Shown piece after piece: positions 12,501 to 17,915 of a stretch of 45,836 bases of DNA; position 1 is the first letter of the stretch; each line of letters begins with the position of its first letter. The translations under genes were made by a program, and so were the position numbers. The stretch covers positions 1-45,836 of the forward strand of contig CABSMC010000012.1 in assembly GCA_902478715.1 (NCBI GenBank). Reading direction: 5' to 3'. The DNA comes from an uncultured Adlercreutzia sp. GTDB taxonomy: Bacteria > Actinomycetota > Coriobacteriia > Coriobacteriales > Eggerthellaceae. The notes under the pieces are model-generated. The model made no database searches. It was given only the letters and a program-made list of their open reading frames with translations, and was not told the DNA's origin.

Positions 12501-15500
12501 GCCGCACCGTGCGCTTCGACGGATTCAACCAGCTGGCGGCTCACGATCACTCGGACGTGGTCTTCCACAACCATAAGAAAGAGGTCGAGAACACCAACGC
12601 CGACGTGAATCGTATCGCTGTCACGCCCGAGTATTACGATTGGGAGACGGGCAAGCTGAATCCGCTGTCCTCCTCGGGCCAGAGGGCCAATGCCGATGGC
12701 AACCGCATGCGCCTGCGTGTGACGAACATTCGCAACACCACCTGGCACGAGTCCACCATGACAGTGACGGTGTCCTTTATGCGCTCGGTGCGCGGCCTTG
12801 GCATCACCCAGGGTGCCTACGGCGACGGCACCGTAGGCTTCGACGCCAACGGTAACCCGGCCGGCGAGCGCTACTTCGAGTTGACGCGCAAGCCCACCTA
12901 TGTCGCTGATGAGACCATCGCCCAACTGGGCTATCCCACCGAGGCCGTGACGAGCAAGGTTGCTTGGAACAGCACGACACCGGCCCAGCGTTTGGGCTTG
13001 AACAACGGGTCGACGGCTGTGGCTCGCAGCCACGCGCTTTTGCCTGCATCGAAAAACCTGACGGGCGAGGGCGTCAGCACGGGGGCGGCCGACCGTCGTC
13101 CCGCCGTGAAGATCGAGTACTACGTGCCCGATTGGAACAAGGCCGCGACGCCGGCCACCACTACCCTCGAGGAGCGCGAGACCGTCGTGCCGGCTGTCGG
13201 CATGATGGCGGCTACAACGTCCATGGGCGCGTGGGTGAGCTACGAGGATTTGGAGACGCGCTATGCGGTAAGCGACCCTGCGGTGGCCAGCAACGGGGCC
13301 GCGCTCACGCCTGAGGGCCATACGGCCGACGGCAATGTGTTCCGCGACGTGACCGGCGTGCGTTGGACCTACTACGATATCCCAGCTGTGGCTCAGGGCG
13401 ACGTGGCTTTCCCTCTCGATGACGTGGCGCTGCTTGGCGTGGCTCGCTACGAGGACACTCGTCTCAGCACGACGGCGGTCAACCACACCACCGGCGAGCA
13501 GCAGAACCTGTGGTCGCCCTACAGCCAGGTGGACGTGGCCTTTACCCACACCGATCAGCAGAACACCACCCTCGATTTCGTGGATATGACGAAGTCGACG
13601 ACGGCGGTACCGGTGCTCAAGGGCAACGCGCCGGTGGCGCATCGGCTCGATCTGACCAAGCAGGATGAGGGCAAGCGCCAGGGCACCACGGTGTGGCGCC
13701 GCACCCCCGTCATGCAGTTCCAAAACCAGGTATTCCAGACGGCCGATCAGGCGAAGGCGCCCTATAATGCCGATGCCGCACAGAAGGCGAGTTACGTGGC
13801 CGGCGAGCAGCTGTGGTACAAGAACACTCTGAAGAACGTTCCCAAGAACACGAACGCCGGTATGACCACCCTTGAGGGTGAGTTGTACAATCCGGTGTTC
13901 TACGAGATGATCCCCACCCAGTACTTGAAGGACGAGAAGGACGGCGTCATCACGGCCCAGTGGCTGGCCGATCATGTGAACGTGAGCTGGTACGAGAACT
14001 TCTACAACGTGAAGACCGGCACGGTGGAGCACCCCGATAAGGACGTCTACGCTCAGCGCACCAACGGCATGAAGCTCATCGTCGAGCCCGTGGCCGACTA
14101 CACGCTGCCCGACTACGGCGGTGCCATGATCTACAACAACTACAACGCCACGCGAGGCAATGGCCAGAGCACCTCCAACGTGACGGTGATGGGCGGCCAC
14201 GGCAACTACTTCTCGCCGCTTGATCCGCGCTCGGTGGGCACGAGCCAGAACACGACGTTCACCCTGTTCAAGATCTCTTGGATTCCCATTGACGCAGCGC
14301 TGCCCGAAGGGGCGGCCGAGCCGTCCGACGGCCGTTACCGCACCCAGCGGGCCGACGGCACGCGCGGCGGCTCCATTGTGGATGAGAGCCTCCAGTACGA
14401 TCGCCCCGTGGATACGGTCATGCCCGATTCGACGCGCATGGAAGTGAGCGACCGCATCGAGCTGTACTTCGACGTGTACGCCTCGGTGGACAACCTGCCC
14501 CAGGTGTACCAGCGCCACGGCATCACCGGCGACCGCCTGCAGGCCGGGAGCGGCACGACGGGGCTGGAGCCTGCGTACTTCCCGCGGGTGGGCGAGTACT
14601 ACTACGCCGACTACACGACCTATTCCGATAACTGGACGGGCCGCATCAACCCGCTCAACGGCGCCCAGGGACTGCACGACACCTGGGGCGGATTCGCCGT
14701 GCGCACCGACAACATCCTCATGGATATGGACTACCTGATGCTGGATTCGGCCTTCTCCGGCGACAAGCCCGAGCAGACCGACACCTGGGAGATGTTCGAC
14801 GGCTCCTATTCTTACATTCCCGGCGAGGCCACCTCCTACGGTCATTACGGGTCGGGCTGGGACGTGAACAACTGGGGCGTCAACGGCATGGGCTGCTATG
14901 CCTATCCCTACAGCACCGACGGCAACAGCATCAACTACCATTCCAACATCAACAGCTCGGCGGGAAGCGACGCCACTTCCATCGGCTACTTCCTCGATAC
15001 CGACATGAAGACCTCCAACTACAAGCAGCCGATCCGCTACACGCCGCGCCCGAAGGCCGGCACCAAAAGCTCGGCGGAAACGCAGCTGCCCGATGACACC
15101 CATTACGTCTGGTGGTACGACGGCGACGATTCCGCCAACACCGGCGGCGGCAATCGGGCGGCGGAGAACAACTACGCCAACGGTGCGCCGTCGCTCACCA
15201 ACCGTCATCGCTACGTGCGCGACTGGTACGCCTATGTGGTGAAGCCCCGCGTGAACGCCACCCCCGACAACAGCCGCTGGCAGTCGGCCACACCGCTCGT
15301 GTGGTCCGAGACGCGCCTGCACCTGCGGAAGGCGTGGCTGGCCACCTCGAGCCGCTTCATCTCCGCGGCCACGGCCACGGAGGGCTCCGGCGTTTCGAAC
15401 TACGAGGCCCAGCGCTTCTACAATGGCCAAAACGGCGCCGAGGACACCCATGCCGGCTGGACGGTGGGCGGCTACGACTACTCCGGCCAGCATTATCGCG

Positions 15501-16780
15501 ACCATCGCGGCGTTATCCGCGGCCAGTATGCCACGGCCCTCGAGTACAACCAGGACTTCATCAGCGAGCTTATCGCCTACAACTACGGCGACCGCAACCT
15601 CGACGGCGTGGAGTTCACCTACGTGATGCCCCGCGGCGTGGAGCCGAAGGTCGGTGGTACCATCGAAGCTCCCGACGATGACGACGATCTGGACGCCGAC
15701 GCGGTCGACTATTACGGCAAAGTGGTCATGCAGGTGAACGCCGACGGCCTCAGCGATCCTATCATCGTCGATGTGGTCGGCGTGACGGGCAACGTGGTGC
15801 TGCAGGACTTCGCCCTGACGCCCAACGAGCCGGTGGTACTGGGCGGCGTGACCCCGGCCACCGAAGAGGGCGGCGACGATGTGCCCTACACCTTCCCCGA
15901 GGGCGATTACTGGATCGTCATCAAGGAAGTGGGTACGACCGGGGAAGGGCTCCCCTTCGCCACGGGCGAGTATACCTATAATGTGCTGGTGACCGGCGAG
16001 GACGGCAAGCAGACCGTCGAGCGCCGCACGACGCCCTACAAGCCGCTCGCCTTCCACGTGACCGCCCATGAGGGCATGGTGGCGGCCAATCCCTCCGAGA
16101 CGACGGACGCCGACGGCACAACCACTTCCACCGGTGTCTCCGCTTCGGTGAGCGATGCGCTCAAGCCCGAAAAGAAGAAGGTCTACGCCGAGGACGATGG
16201 CACCAATACCGGCACAATGGTCCCTGTCAAACTGACGCGCTACACCGGAGAAGTGATCAACGGTCAGACCACTGGTGGCGTGGAAGTGATCACCATCAAC
16301 AAGAAAAACTACGTGCGTGACGAAAACGGCAAGTACGTGGCCTGCTCCGAGACGAATCGCTTCGTCGAGATCGACGTGTACGATCCGTCGGTACCCTCGC
16401 AGGTGAACGCCGAGCTGACGCTCGATCGCATCGAGCACGACAGTACCGTTACCGTGCAGGTGAACGCCGAGGGCGCGAGCGCTGATGCGCCGGCTACGGT
16501 ACAGATCGTCGCTATGACACCGCGCGAGGTGCAGCACGAGGAGACAGTTCCGAAGACCGACGATGAGGGCAATCCGGTGGTCGGCGAGGACGGCCAGCCG
16601 GTCATGGAAACGGTGACGGTCACCGAGACCGTCTACGACGAGGGCGCGCCCGTCGAGGGCTTCGAGAGCATCGCTGTTGCGGCCAACGAGCCGGTGGAGA
16701 TCGCCACGCTGCCGCGCGGCCACTACGGCGTGAAGATCACGGCCTCCCGCAGATGCCCAGCGAGCTGGGCGGGGGCCTGA
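515..16780 (+). CDS. Giant secreted surface protein, N-terminal part (frameshifted from the anchor-bearing part)
   Basis: This 5,421-residue frame is the first part of a giant surface protein. Residues 1-56 are a long polar N-region, 57-77 a hydrophobic core, and a signal-peptidase site is likely after Ala81 (PSYA|NE). Residues ~163-611 and ~740-1223 are two diverged copies of one module, joined by a Pro/Glu-rich linker. From ~1235 a DUF11-like segment begins (GEMVTYTI, then LPSGFQL). The remainder is Asn/Tyr/Trp/Gly-rich predicted beta structure, with further DUF11-like motifs near nt 11693, 13803 and 15541. The last ~350 residues contain prealbumin-like LPxGxY repeats. There is no wall anchor. 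The frame ends in a short out-of-character tail (SRRCPASWAGA) after a -1 phase break inside a repeat, so it is probably the 5' part of one gene continued at 16753. Function is inferred as adhesin, stalk or matrix; no enzyme motif was seen. Confidence 0.9.
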   Translation: MADVKRNDSVDVTTQDARTFRQASERGVVHDSGAHWHTRVRDNTAPVNSFTAKTWTKVLSVCLSFLLAFMMFDATAFPSYANEVNDEATPLAESGEALSAEENSDDQGAPEQPDTAWVTEFVAADMDPEALSELAPDGLVAAEEVLPQVTVAAEGAVEADLAGRIAPTLVAYGKPFSAAQGFFVKDGAVRADFEMGDRGALLNGGHLAGSKEGDRFVLTLEVPYLYLDAQGETATTYSEEEWRYHTAVNEVAASVTAGEEDAPVDAEAAAETARAKAAEGVSPTAPRAVVQAETAPEGWSLFQEHDGAYLPVTDEALAAGVSGRLVLRYDGNDGKLDASASLPQLQLGLVGRVPSGTLVSVYYGYEYHSFTAKTVEGEPAPEPQYGDVKRGAAGSIVLTDEANDSAAAMTATLVSASMPRTADGTGKSYLAHLIRYEVPEKAPAVTAIALGALYPSDAEGRGSVPMETVMAFKVGEGDEPEGNRAEGVVDTSKEAREGNTFVGVPGEGGIIVLDVTGLSDEQISSINPMKASTIEALGLEPLPYSVAADGRIQLARSGSEGAIEPGESRTLYVAAPYDEASVAFEEGAAESAPVTAAFDAQISTVASGDNMVVAQCMTDRPVFTAVEPGDAYLTDEESEAAAAARPTLPGLPGLPATEPNDDPEGTEGVEGVEGNEPESDEPAADDPAATEPEAAAPGENYALHPESAPVQLLTAATGASFLTARAAASPSIKPFANEKVEKLADTYLDPNLHIGNGTPVDGATNTVMIKTSEQVYMSLQPNPTYKSGFLGKSDIYEMEDRREAAVVFRLDIPYLYFNDKGSVETLDAAEWEKKNTEAQSPNLKFRNDHQRLAYFPDTDAINRYDFSQDGKNWYTVEEMTDDENGFIPKGLSGTWYVRYKGTGDKLYQLHPGALTLTGQVRFVGTVPDNTGATILLGYKYQTLTNADGTEKVGYQPTEVEPGRKRADGAQNVLRATFIQTNLKWELVNSSLNTPVLWDRYNYAVYKVSVENVSDTRDSEIDFINYVLMFDAATGSTSGIRAEDLLTWKSTDGSVSFSKNTSMKYDDTGATYIGKPKQGGALIYDVSKLTDEEIRQIDMVDFSNVADFNLTEMPYATGGKPGQITVDIHETKMPYGKHLFSHTDKANQSVSPDFEPEEDESNRHTLLVAMPYTTNYGNGAGGYSKARLRALATVNFGNRGYDSAGNSNDYQWMKEKTITSSFTAPKHEVALAKWSRNVANPATKSASERAPLGEMVTYTIDSMANKGNTPLFGLDDKTTYGAELSDQLPSGFQLSGLTVRVNASGESRLSGTGDDAHRVADLSDWYDTASGNAVLQFQVKDASNNVSWKNLPVGFTEIERAADDSYAVYRLGEVDDVENGIAEKLEAMKVAAVPGHHVKAGDSTFTHEFTGTFRLLFKHSLPADTAIASSVDVTGLMMERTSNGDYGRYDNKADITYGKRLWSVNPDGYNQPKETTKAVKATFIPVDPAPIDQAKVFSMYDGSGRADVNMTTEADSRNALVDTANAGYRFRFANTSTSRMAPAVIEIGPVPDGRDPITSPGGGAPTIPSVKAPKFVTSQIRLGSGFFGADPAAVVDSITLTYYGTTAPADVTKLTKAIRLADFTAELKDGVPTGYYYYNLPTDVGYLTNVTMNLKSFKANMTVADAQALVELKGTPVDVGNITVGSSFRTDYINPASNLQVSDSAMLHSMYVPIKPEVTASYGWVDNAGASRANSAVPYRWGDMEDETAYFRYDLSNNSEYEMKGFGMDVVVNGASKQNDGTRDAWRGFIARSVVIPGFSHGSAPVYDVNDNVTGEETRWHYNYGSVTSVDVFDTYNATASIMKAESDIRPNGSYDIESVIKTMPAAGGTHTFADGTVLTLAANGTVTLKVATDGVVNGALSDGAAEKAPVKMVRVRFGRVDKKLAAGNCPVVYLYGRADTHSNVRTDVHAFATTAVYGPDMQLPRGTRKEGNSRNYLEHNATMTFGAFASNVSWTVTKNKNVRPNVGTESTGQNVEVANYSDGNSYNFTIKNAGLNRADDTTVSVNIDDLSPYLKDPVNDVQGFKTRAVTFNEALFNFGSTVRIDNTPAKLDSALKKATFFFRDVVDDGSGNKSAVSKGQIIELSLAELQALYTSGKDAAGNFAIDMTTDKFASVADLYLESIDLAYSEIDPHFAAGNKHVNADKNRDVTIKLTGKVNHWYNNKVSEGTLTGNSPLEYSKVRATAAVTQTAPLDHPNNKNSVTAFFKVYFPALALHSYGQYGPIFNEYQNNHTYGHASCSDGSYTLTSVPYDRDFKMWVNLYNERSVSTLDDLDITINAPMEYDSSLDLAGNTTADWVGFHTTKVTVNDELFQVFEHGTVGSIKFTGKPEGAGAKDAANVVWEIYPDEDYRSSARSPIPAAAARPSYFTDKDGGRYEFTADGDLIIDEKTLREHGIMNLRQVMLGSWQDMDVDHSSNKNEQNIVFEGFCDQNFDTFKNLTAKTENYLLKLRGANTIPGMVGTPVTRNDISQIYMSKMYFDTINRAGLYDSNASGTTNPANNGHRFQLNTLGSWDNCHSRHNSSYASDAEYNYALDVGYKSQVSLLADFRQVNNYYANGAPERTCHWERNNRGMSYTGPQTFNTGMVLHMTQTMPNGYFDSYYLKIHRTAAPYFDKITVTYSDGKTLEVMGDEIKALLQGAAADSVQKGYDGKAYFRLNLLARDGDGNPKASFGTGENKSDSYRHPFDDYENVSLTPGSPRFTVTKIDYVIRINQHQFKTGENRYISGEGDWTDSSTAGAALNVPDFGAWHPNVQETREAIIDRMAIEVNGRMYTETPTAGMNMYVDTALEVGGTNSGNNRPGHVALVRSDTKDKRANNNASNTALDNDKGRFASGWSFQDYHRTGDYWHHYDGVAYMRHLRSRTNVVARVDGNYTMEGINWGGTDQTQLNDYDNYVSGTSHALFGGDVNFATSFYRHTVYRGFYTGDQSYTGTWGYDTYWPNDWGWNYTAFNDKVTLGDTMPWCQPDEDLGYYGFLTTGLRVQRGVLNHLRSYDRASITFVTRQWAATEDKNADGFAIFEEQADASRTFRLTRDGLYLKNGSSWDKVSDNGLAFLTASGTTGSGGYIQFQRPDEESHKVIEDYKLANGGNMIVVPLNANEFIASYTMDLGPYNGNGDITAEAKDLVVDRDGGDKDIDIQLFGRPYIYKGQKHPAFKSTTKHEGCGDVADARNHVSAWAYHFKDYNPTTGAFSKSINNYTASDSSGVHQGVNDWRGSSNASVTHRNRDTAWFLGYLIPFEYYSYLSVNPTGSAYHDTGHPNIADYQADNLTPNIVRYEARFRNNNDKNEGVDDENRAAHISQVRLRTSWNPSFTSAGDADAIRVQKIYVPKQFVPVGGHDRVDTWFRAQDFQFTVRTVRDGVNDTTATVKLSWEDMIHLGILSGTVSGTGVSAAFSGDWSRSTVYPDCYVIDVEKYLRMTEIKQANAGKSDDELFSLLGLNLAGYKLADGQTEADAKKAVLDKIQAGIVGHYRAVDRTNTLGGAFADDATVNLTYAAPYVTSAQFLFVSPQANREKPETMLDSGQWLGATWQTRNNTDWQHNFAFAYDGVYADREVTDFRTATETGNDPARGNWNYWSTPTFDKQGNGFGGMAMYDNLTVSDVLTRDPNKNTLVRHEDNERGYDLSHRLGALTTDMQRGKKVVLNGTEKTIFAYDADSTSVTSPWSYAPDATTGTNGSNIPNGDLYAGDYVEYRLYVGSGVPAGQGTNGKVRTDLTYDSGSGFSLDALPLEHVDARFEVGVGQRIVGWEVEKYYDTAQGKWVENNTASRGSGAALPVTARLTNADGTVTNPVEPQVDLSQVDGAEQYDDNRNLVFSIGEAYTASKNNGNATSQIDPGRGVWIRVITQMTDELETDGAYDDKENQTNRSDNPSYQGRALRANFYAVAAPLHGYSQYRVYNNTAGAEGGNNKASADFASDSGEIGYIGGAHSTGSGTADNCVANPATQLWYSFITKADGRTVRFDGFNQLAAHDHSDVVFHNHKKEVENTNADVNRIAVTPEYYDWETGKLNPLSSSGQRANADGNRMRLRVTNIRNTTWHESTMTVTVSFMRSVRGLGITQGAYGDGTVGFDANGNPAGERYFELTRKPTYVADETIAQLGYPTEAVTSKVAWNSTTPAQRLGLNNGSTAVARSHALLPASKNLTGEGVSTGAADRRPAVKIEYYVPDWNKAATPATTTLEERETVVPAVGMMAATTSMGAWVSYEDLETRYAVSDPAVASNGAALTPEGHTADGNVFRDVTGVRWTYYDIPAVAQGDVAFPLDDVALLGVARYEDTRLSTTAVNHTTGEQQNLWSPYSQVDVAFTHTDQQNTTLDFVDMTKSTTAVPVLKGNAPVAHRLDLTKQDEGKRQGTTVWRRTPVMQFQNQVFQTADQAKAPYNADAAQKASYVAGEQLWYKNTLKNVPKNTNAGMTTLEGELYNPVFYEMIPTQYLKDEKDGVITAQWLADHVNVSWYENFYNVKTGTVEHPDKDVYAQRTNGMKLIVEPVADYTLPDYGGAMIYNNYNATRGNGQSTSNVTVMGGHGNYFSPLDPRSVGTSQNTTFTLFKISWIPIDAALPEGAAEPSDGRYRTQRADGTRGGSIVDESLQYDRPVDTVMPDSTRMEVSDRIELYFDVYASVDNLPQVYQRHGITGDRLQAGSGTTGLEPAYFPRVGEYYYADYTTYSDNWTGRINPLNGAQGLHDTWGGFAVRTDNILMDMDYLMLDSAFSGDKPEQTDTWEMFDGSYSYIPGEATSYGHYGSGWDVNNWGVNGMGCYAYPYSTDGNSINYHSNINSSAGSDATSIGYFLDTDMKTSNYKQPIRYTPRPKAGTKSSAETQLPDDTHYVWWYDGDDSANTGGGNRAAENNYANGAPSLTNRHRYVRDWYAYVVKPRVNATPDNSRWQSATPLVWSETRLHLRKAWLATSSRFISAATATEGSGVSNYEAQRFYNGQNGAEDTHAGWTVGGYDYSGQHYRDHRGVIRGQYATALEYNQDFISELIAYNYGDRNLDGVEFTYVMPRGVEPKVGGTIEAPDDDDDLDADAVDYYGKVVMQVNADGLSDPIIVDVVGVTGNVVLQDFALTPNEPVVLGGVTPATEEGGDDVPYTFPEGDYWIVIKEVGTTGEGLPFATGEYTYNVLVTGEDGKQTVERRTTPYKPLAFHVTAHEGMVAANPSETTDADGTTTSTGVSASVSDALKPEKKKVYAEDDGTNTGTMVPVKLTRYTGEVINGQTTGGVEVITINKKNYVRDENGKYVACSETNRFVEIDVYDPSVPSQVNAELTLDRIEHDSTVTVQVNAEGASADAPATVQIVAMTPREVQHEETVPKTDDEGNPVVGEDGQPVMETVTVTETVYDEGAPVEGFESIAVAANEPVEIATLPRGHYGVKITASRRCPASWAGA
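647..757 (+). other. Extended signal peptide core of the giant protein
   Basis: Residues 45-81 include TAKTWTKVLS, then a ~20-residue hydrophobic run (VCLSFLLAFMMF), then DATAFPSYA, with a likely cleavage after the final Ala. The n-region before it is about 50 residues, much longer than the usual <10. The Cys at residue 62 is not a lipobox: it has Val at -1 and lies at the start of the hydrophobic run. Confidence 0.75.
1001..2345 (+). repeat. N-terminal module, copy A
   Basis: About 450 residues, diverged from copy B at 2731-4180. Landmarks occur in the same order in both: VPYLYLD / IPYLYFND; GVSGRLVLRYDGNDGKL / GLSGTWYVRYKGTGDKL; YYGYEY / LLGYKY; GGIIVLDVTGLSDEQI / GGALIYDVSKLTDEEI; and a LxVAxPY-type strand near the end. 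The family is not one I recognise. The composition and strand pattern suggest an all-beta extracellular module. Confidence 0.7.
2731..4180 (+). repeat. N-terminal module, copy B
   Basis: Second copy of the module at 1001-2345, about 480 residues, slightly longer and less acidic. A linker rich in Pro, Glu, Asp and Ala (2430-2640, with the tandem LPGLPGLP and EGVEGVEG) separates the two. It leads directly into a segment beginning VALAKWSRNV, where the first DUF11-like repeat starts. Confidence 0.7.
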
Positions 16781-17915
16781 GCTACTTCTATCCCACCGAG
16801 GCCGTGCACTTCTATGTGGTGGGCCTGGGGGATGCCATCGAGGTGCCGGCCTGGAATCTCGAGCACAAGTGGGATGACAGCACGCTGTCGCTCACGGTGT
16901 CGGCCTACGGCGCCGACACGCCGGCCCAGGTAGTTATCCGCAACGAGAACGGCGACATCGTCGATCCGAGCACCGGCCGCGCCGTGCTGCCCGGCGAGGA
17001 CGGCGAGCCGGTGAGCGATGCGCCCTATCGCGTTGCCGTGACCAAAGACGCCAAGACCGATCTGGCCGTGCTGCCCCGGGGCACCTACTACGTCTCCATG
17101 GTGGAGGCGCCCACGATGAACTTCGACTACACCGTCATGGAAGCCGAGATCGTCGACGGCGTGCCGACGGGCGACGAGATCGAGGTGGCCAAGAAGGGCA
17201 CCTGGCCCTTCATCGGTCCCGCCACTGCCGTCGAGGTTGAGGCCGACGGCCATGGGACCGCGCTCGATATCGCCATGGAGTGCACCTTGGCCGACGCCCC
17301 CGCGGTCACCGACGGCGAGTCGGTGGTGCGTATCAACATCGCGGCCCCTGGCGCGCCGGCGGGCACCACGTTCAAGTACAGCCTCATGAAGGTCGTTGCC
17401 ACGGGCGAGGGCGAGGGAGCCACTGAGAGCGAGGTGGAGATCGAGCAGCGTGCCGACGTCATCGCCAACCGCCCGGTCTTCCTGAAGAGCCTCAGCCCCG
17501 GTACCTACCGCCTGCGTCTCGTGGAATCGCCGAAGCTTGCCGATGGCACCACGTTCGTGCTTCCGGAGCGTCCCATCGACTTCGTCGTGGAAGACGGGGG
17601 TGCCGGCGTCGATCTGGCCGTGGATGTGGAGGTCGGCACCAACGCCGGGCAGGTGACGGTGAAGACGCCGACGGACAGCTTGAAGTTCCCCGCGGGAGGC
17701 ACCTTCACCTTCCGCGTTGTGAACGCCTTGGGCGAGGCGGTGCAGATCACCGGCGATGACGGCCAGCCGGCCGACCGCCGCACGGCTTCGGCCGAGAACG
17801 AGACGGTGATCGGCGCGCTGCCGGCGGGCGGCTACAAGCTCATCGTGGAATCTCAAAGCTGGGACGCGGCCCCCTACCTGCATGACACGGCCTTCACCGT
17901 GGACGGCACCGGCGG
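15722..17915 (+). repeat. Array of about five LPxGxY prealbumin-like domains, interrupted by the frameshift
   Basis: Tandem beta-domains of roughly 90-130 residues each contain an N-terminal strand like VTVQVNAEG or LSLTVSAYG and end with a turn-strand signature: FPEGDYWIVIKE, LPRGHYGVKIT, LPRGTYYVSMVE, LSPGTYRLRLVE and LPAGGYKLIVE. This is the C-terminal signature of Cna_B/prealbumin-like folds. After the signature the copies have an (A/S)P step and a final strand (for example ESPKL and then IDFVV). The second copy is broken by the frame change near 16747. Confidence 0.65.
16739..16780 (+). other. Frameshift site (-1 phase) joining the two giant reading frames
   Basis: The upstream frame reads GVKIT-AS and then RRCPASWAGA before a TGA at 16778. 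The downstream frame reads PQMPSELGGGLSYFYP. The neighbouring repeats read VSMVEAPTMN and LRLVESPKLA after the same LPxGxY signature. Adding one C to the CCC run at 16746-16748 would give VKITASPQMPSELGG, which restores the conserved (A/S)P step. No canonical slippery heptamer is visible. The options are a sequencing or assembly error, a real inactivating deletion, or phase variation at a very short C run. Confidence 0.8.

Noticed and set aside
8267..16723. Antisense open frame of 2,818 codons
   Set aside because: Opposite the giant gene, with His/Val/Gly/Arg/Ala-rich composition typical of the complement of high-GC coding DNA. The sense strand has a coherent repeat-domain protein; the antisense has no domain or ribosome binding site.
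16753..16755. ATG at 16753 as the start of an independent second gene
   Set aside because: No Shine-Dalgarno, no signal peptide, and it begins in the middle of a repeat whose first half is in the upstream frame. Translational coupling through the 28-nt overlap is possible but would give an unsecreted protein with a wall anchor.
16739..16780. Programmed -1 ribosomal frameshifting
   Set aside because: No X XXY YYZ slippery heptamer and no obvious downstream stem. The codons at the break (GCC TCC CGC) would not re-pair well. Not excluded, but a base loss is simpler.
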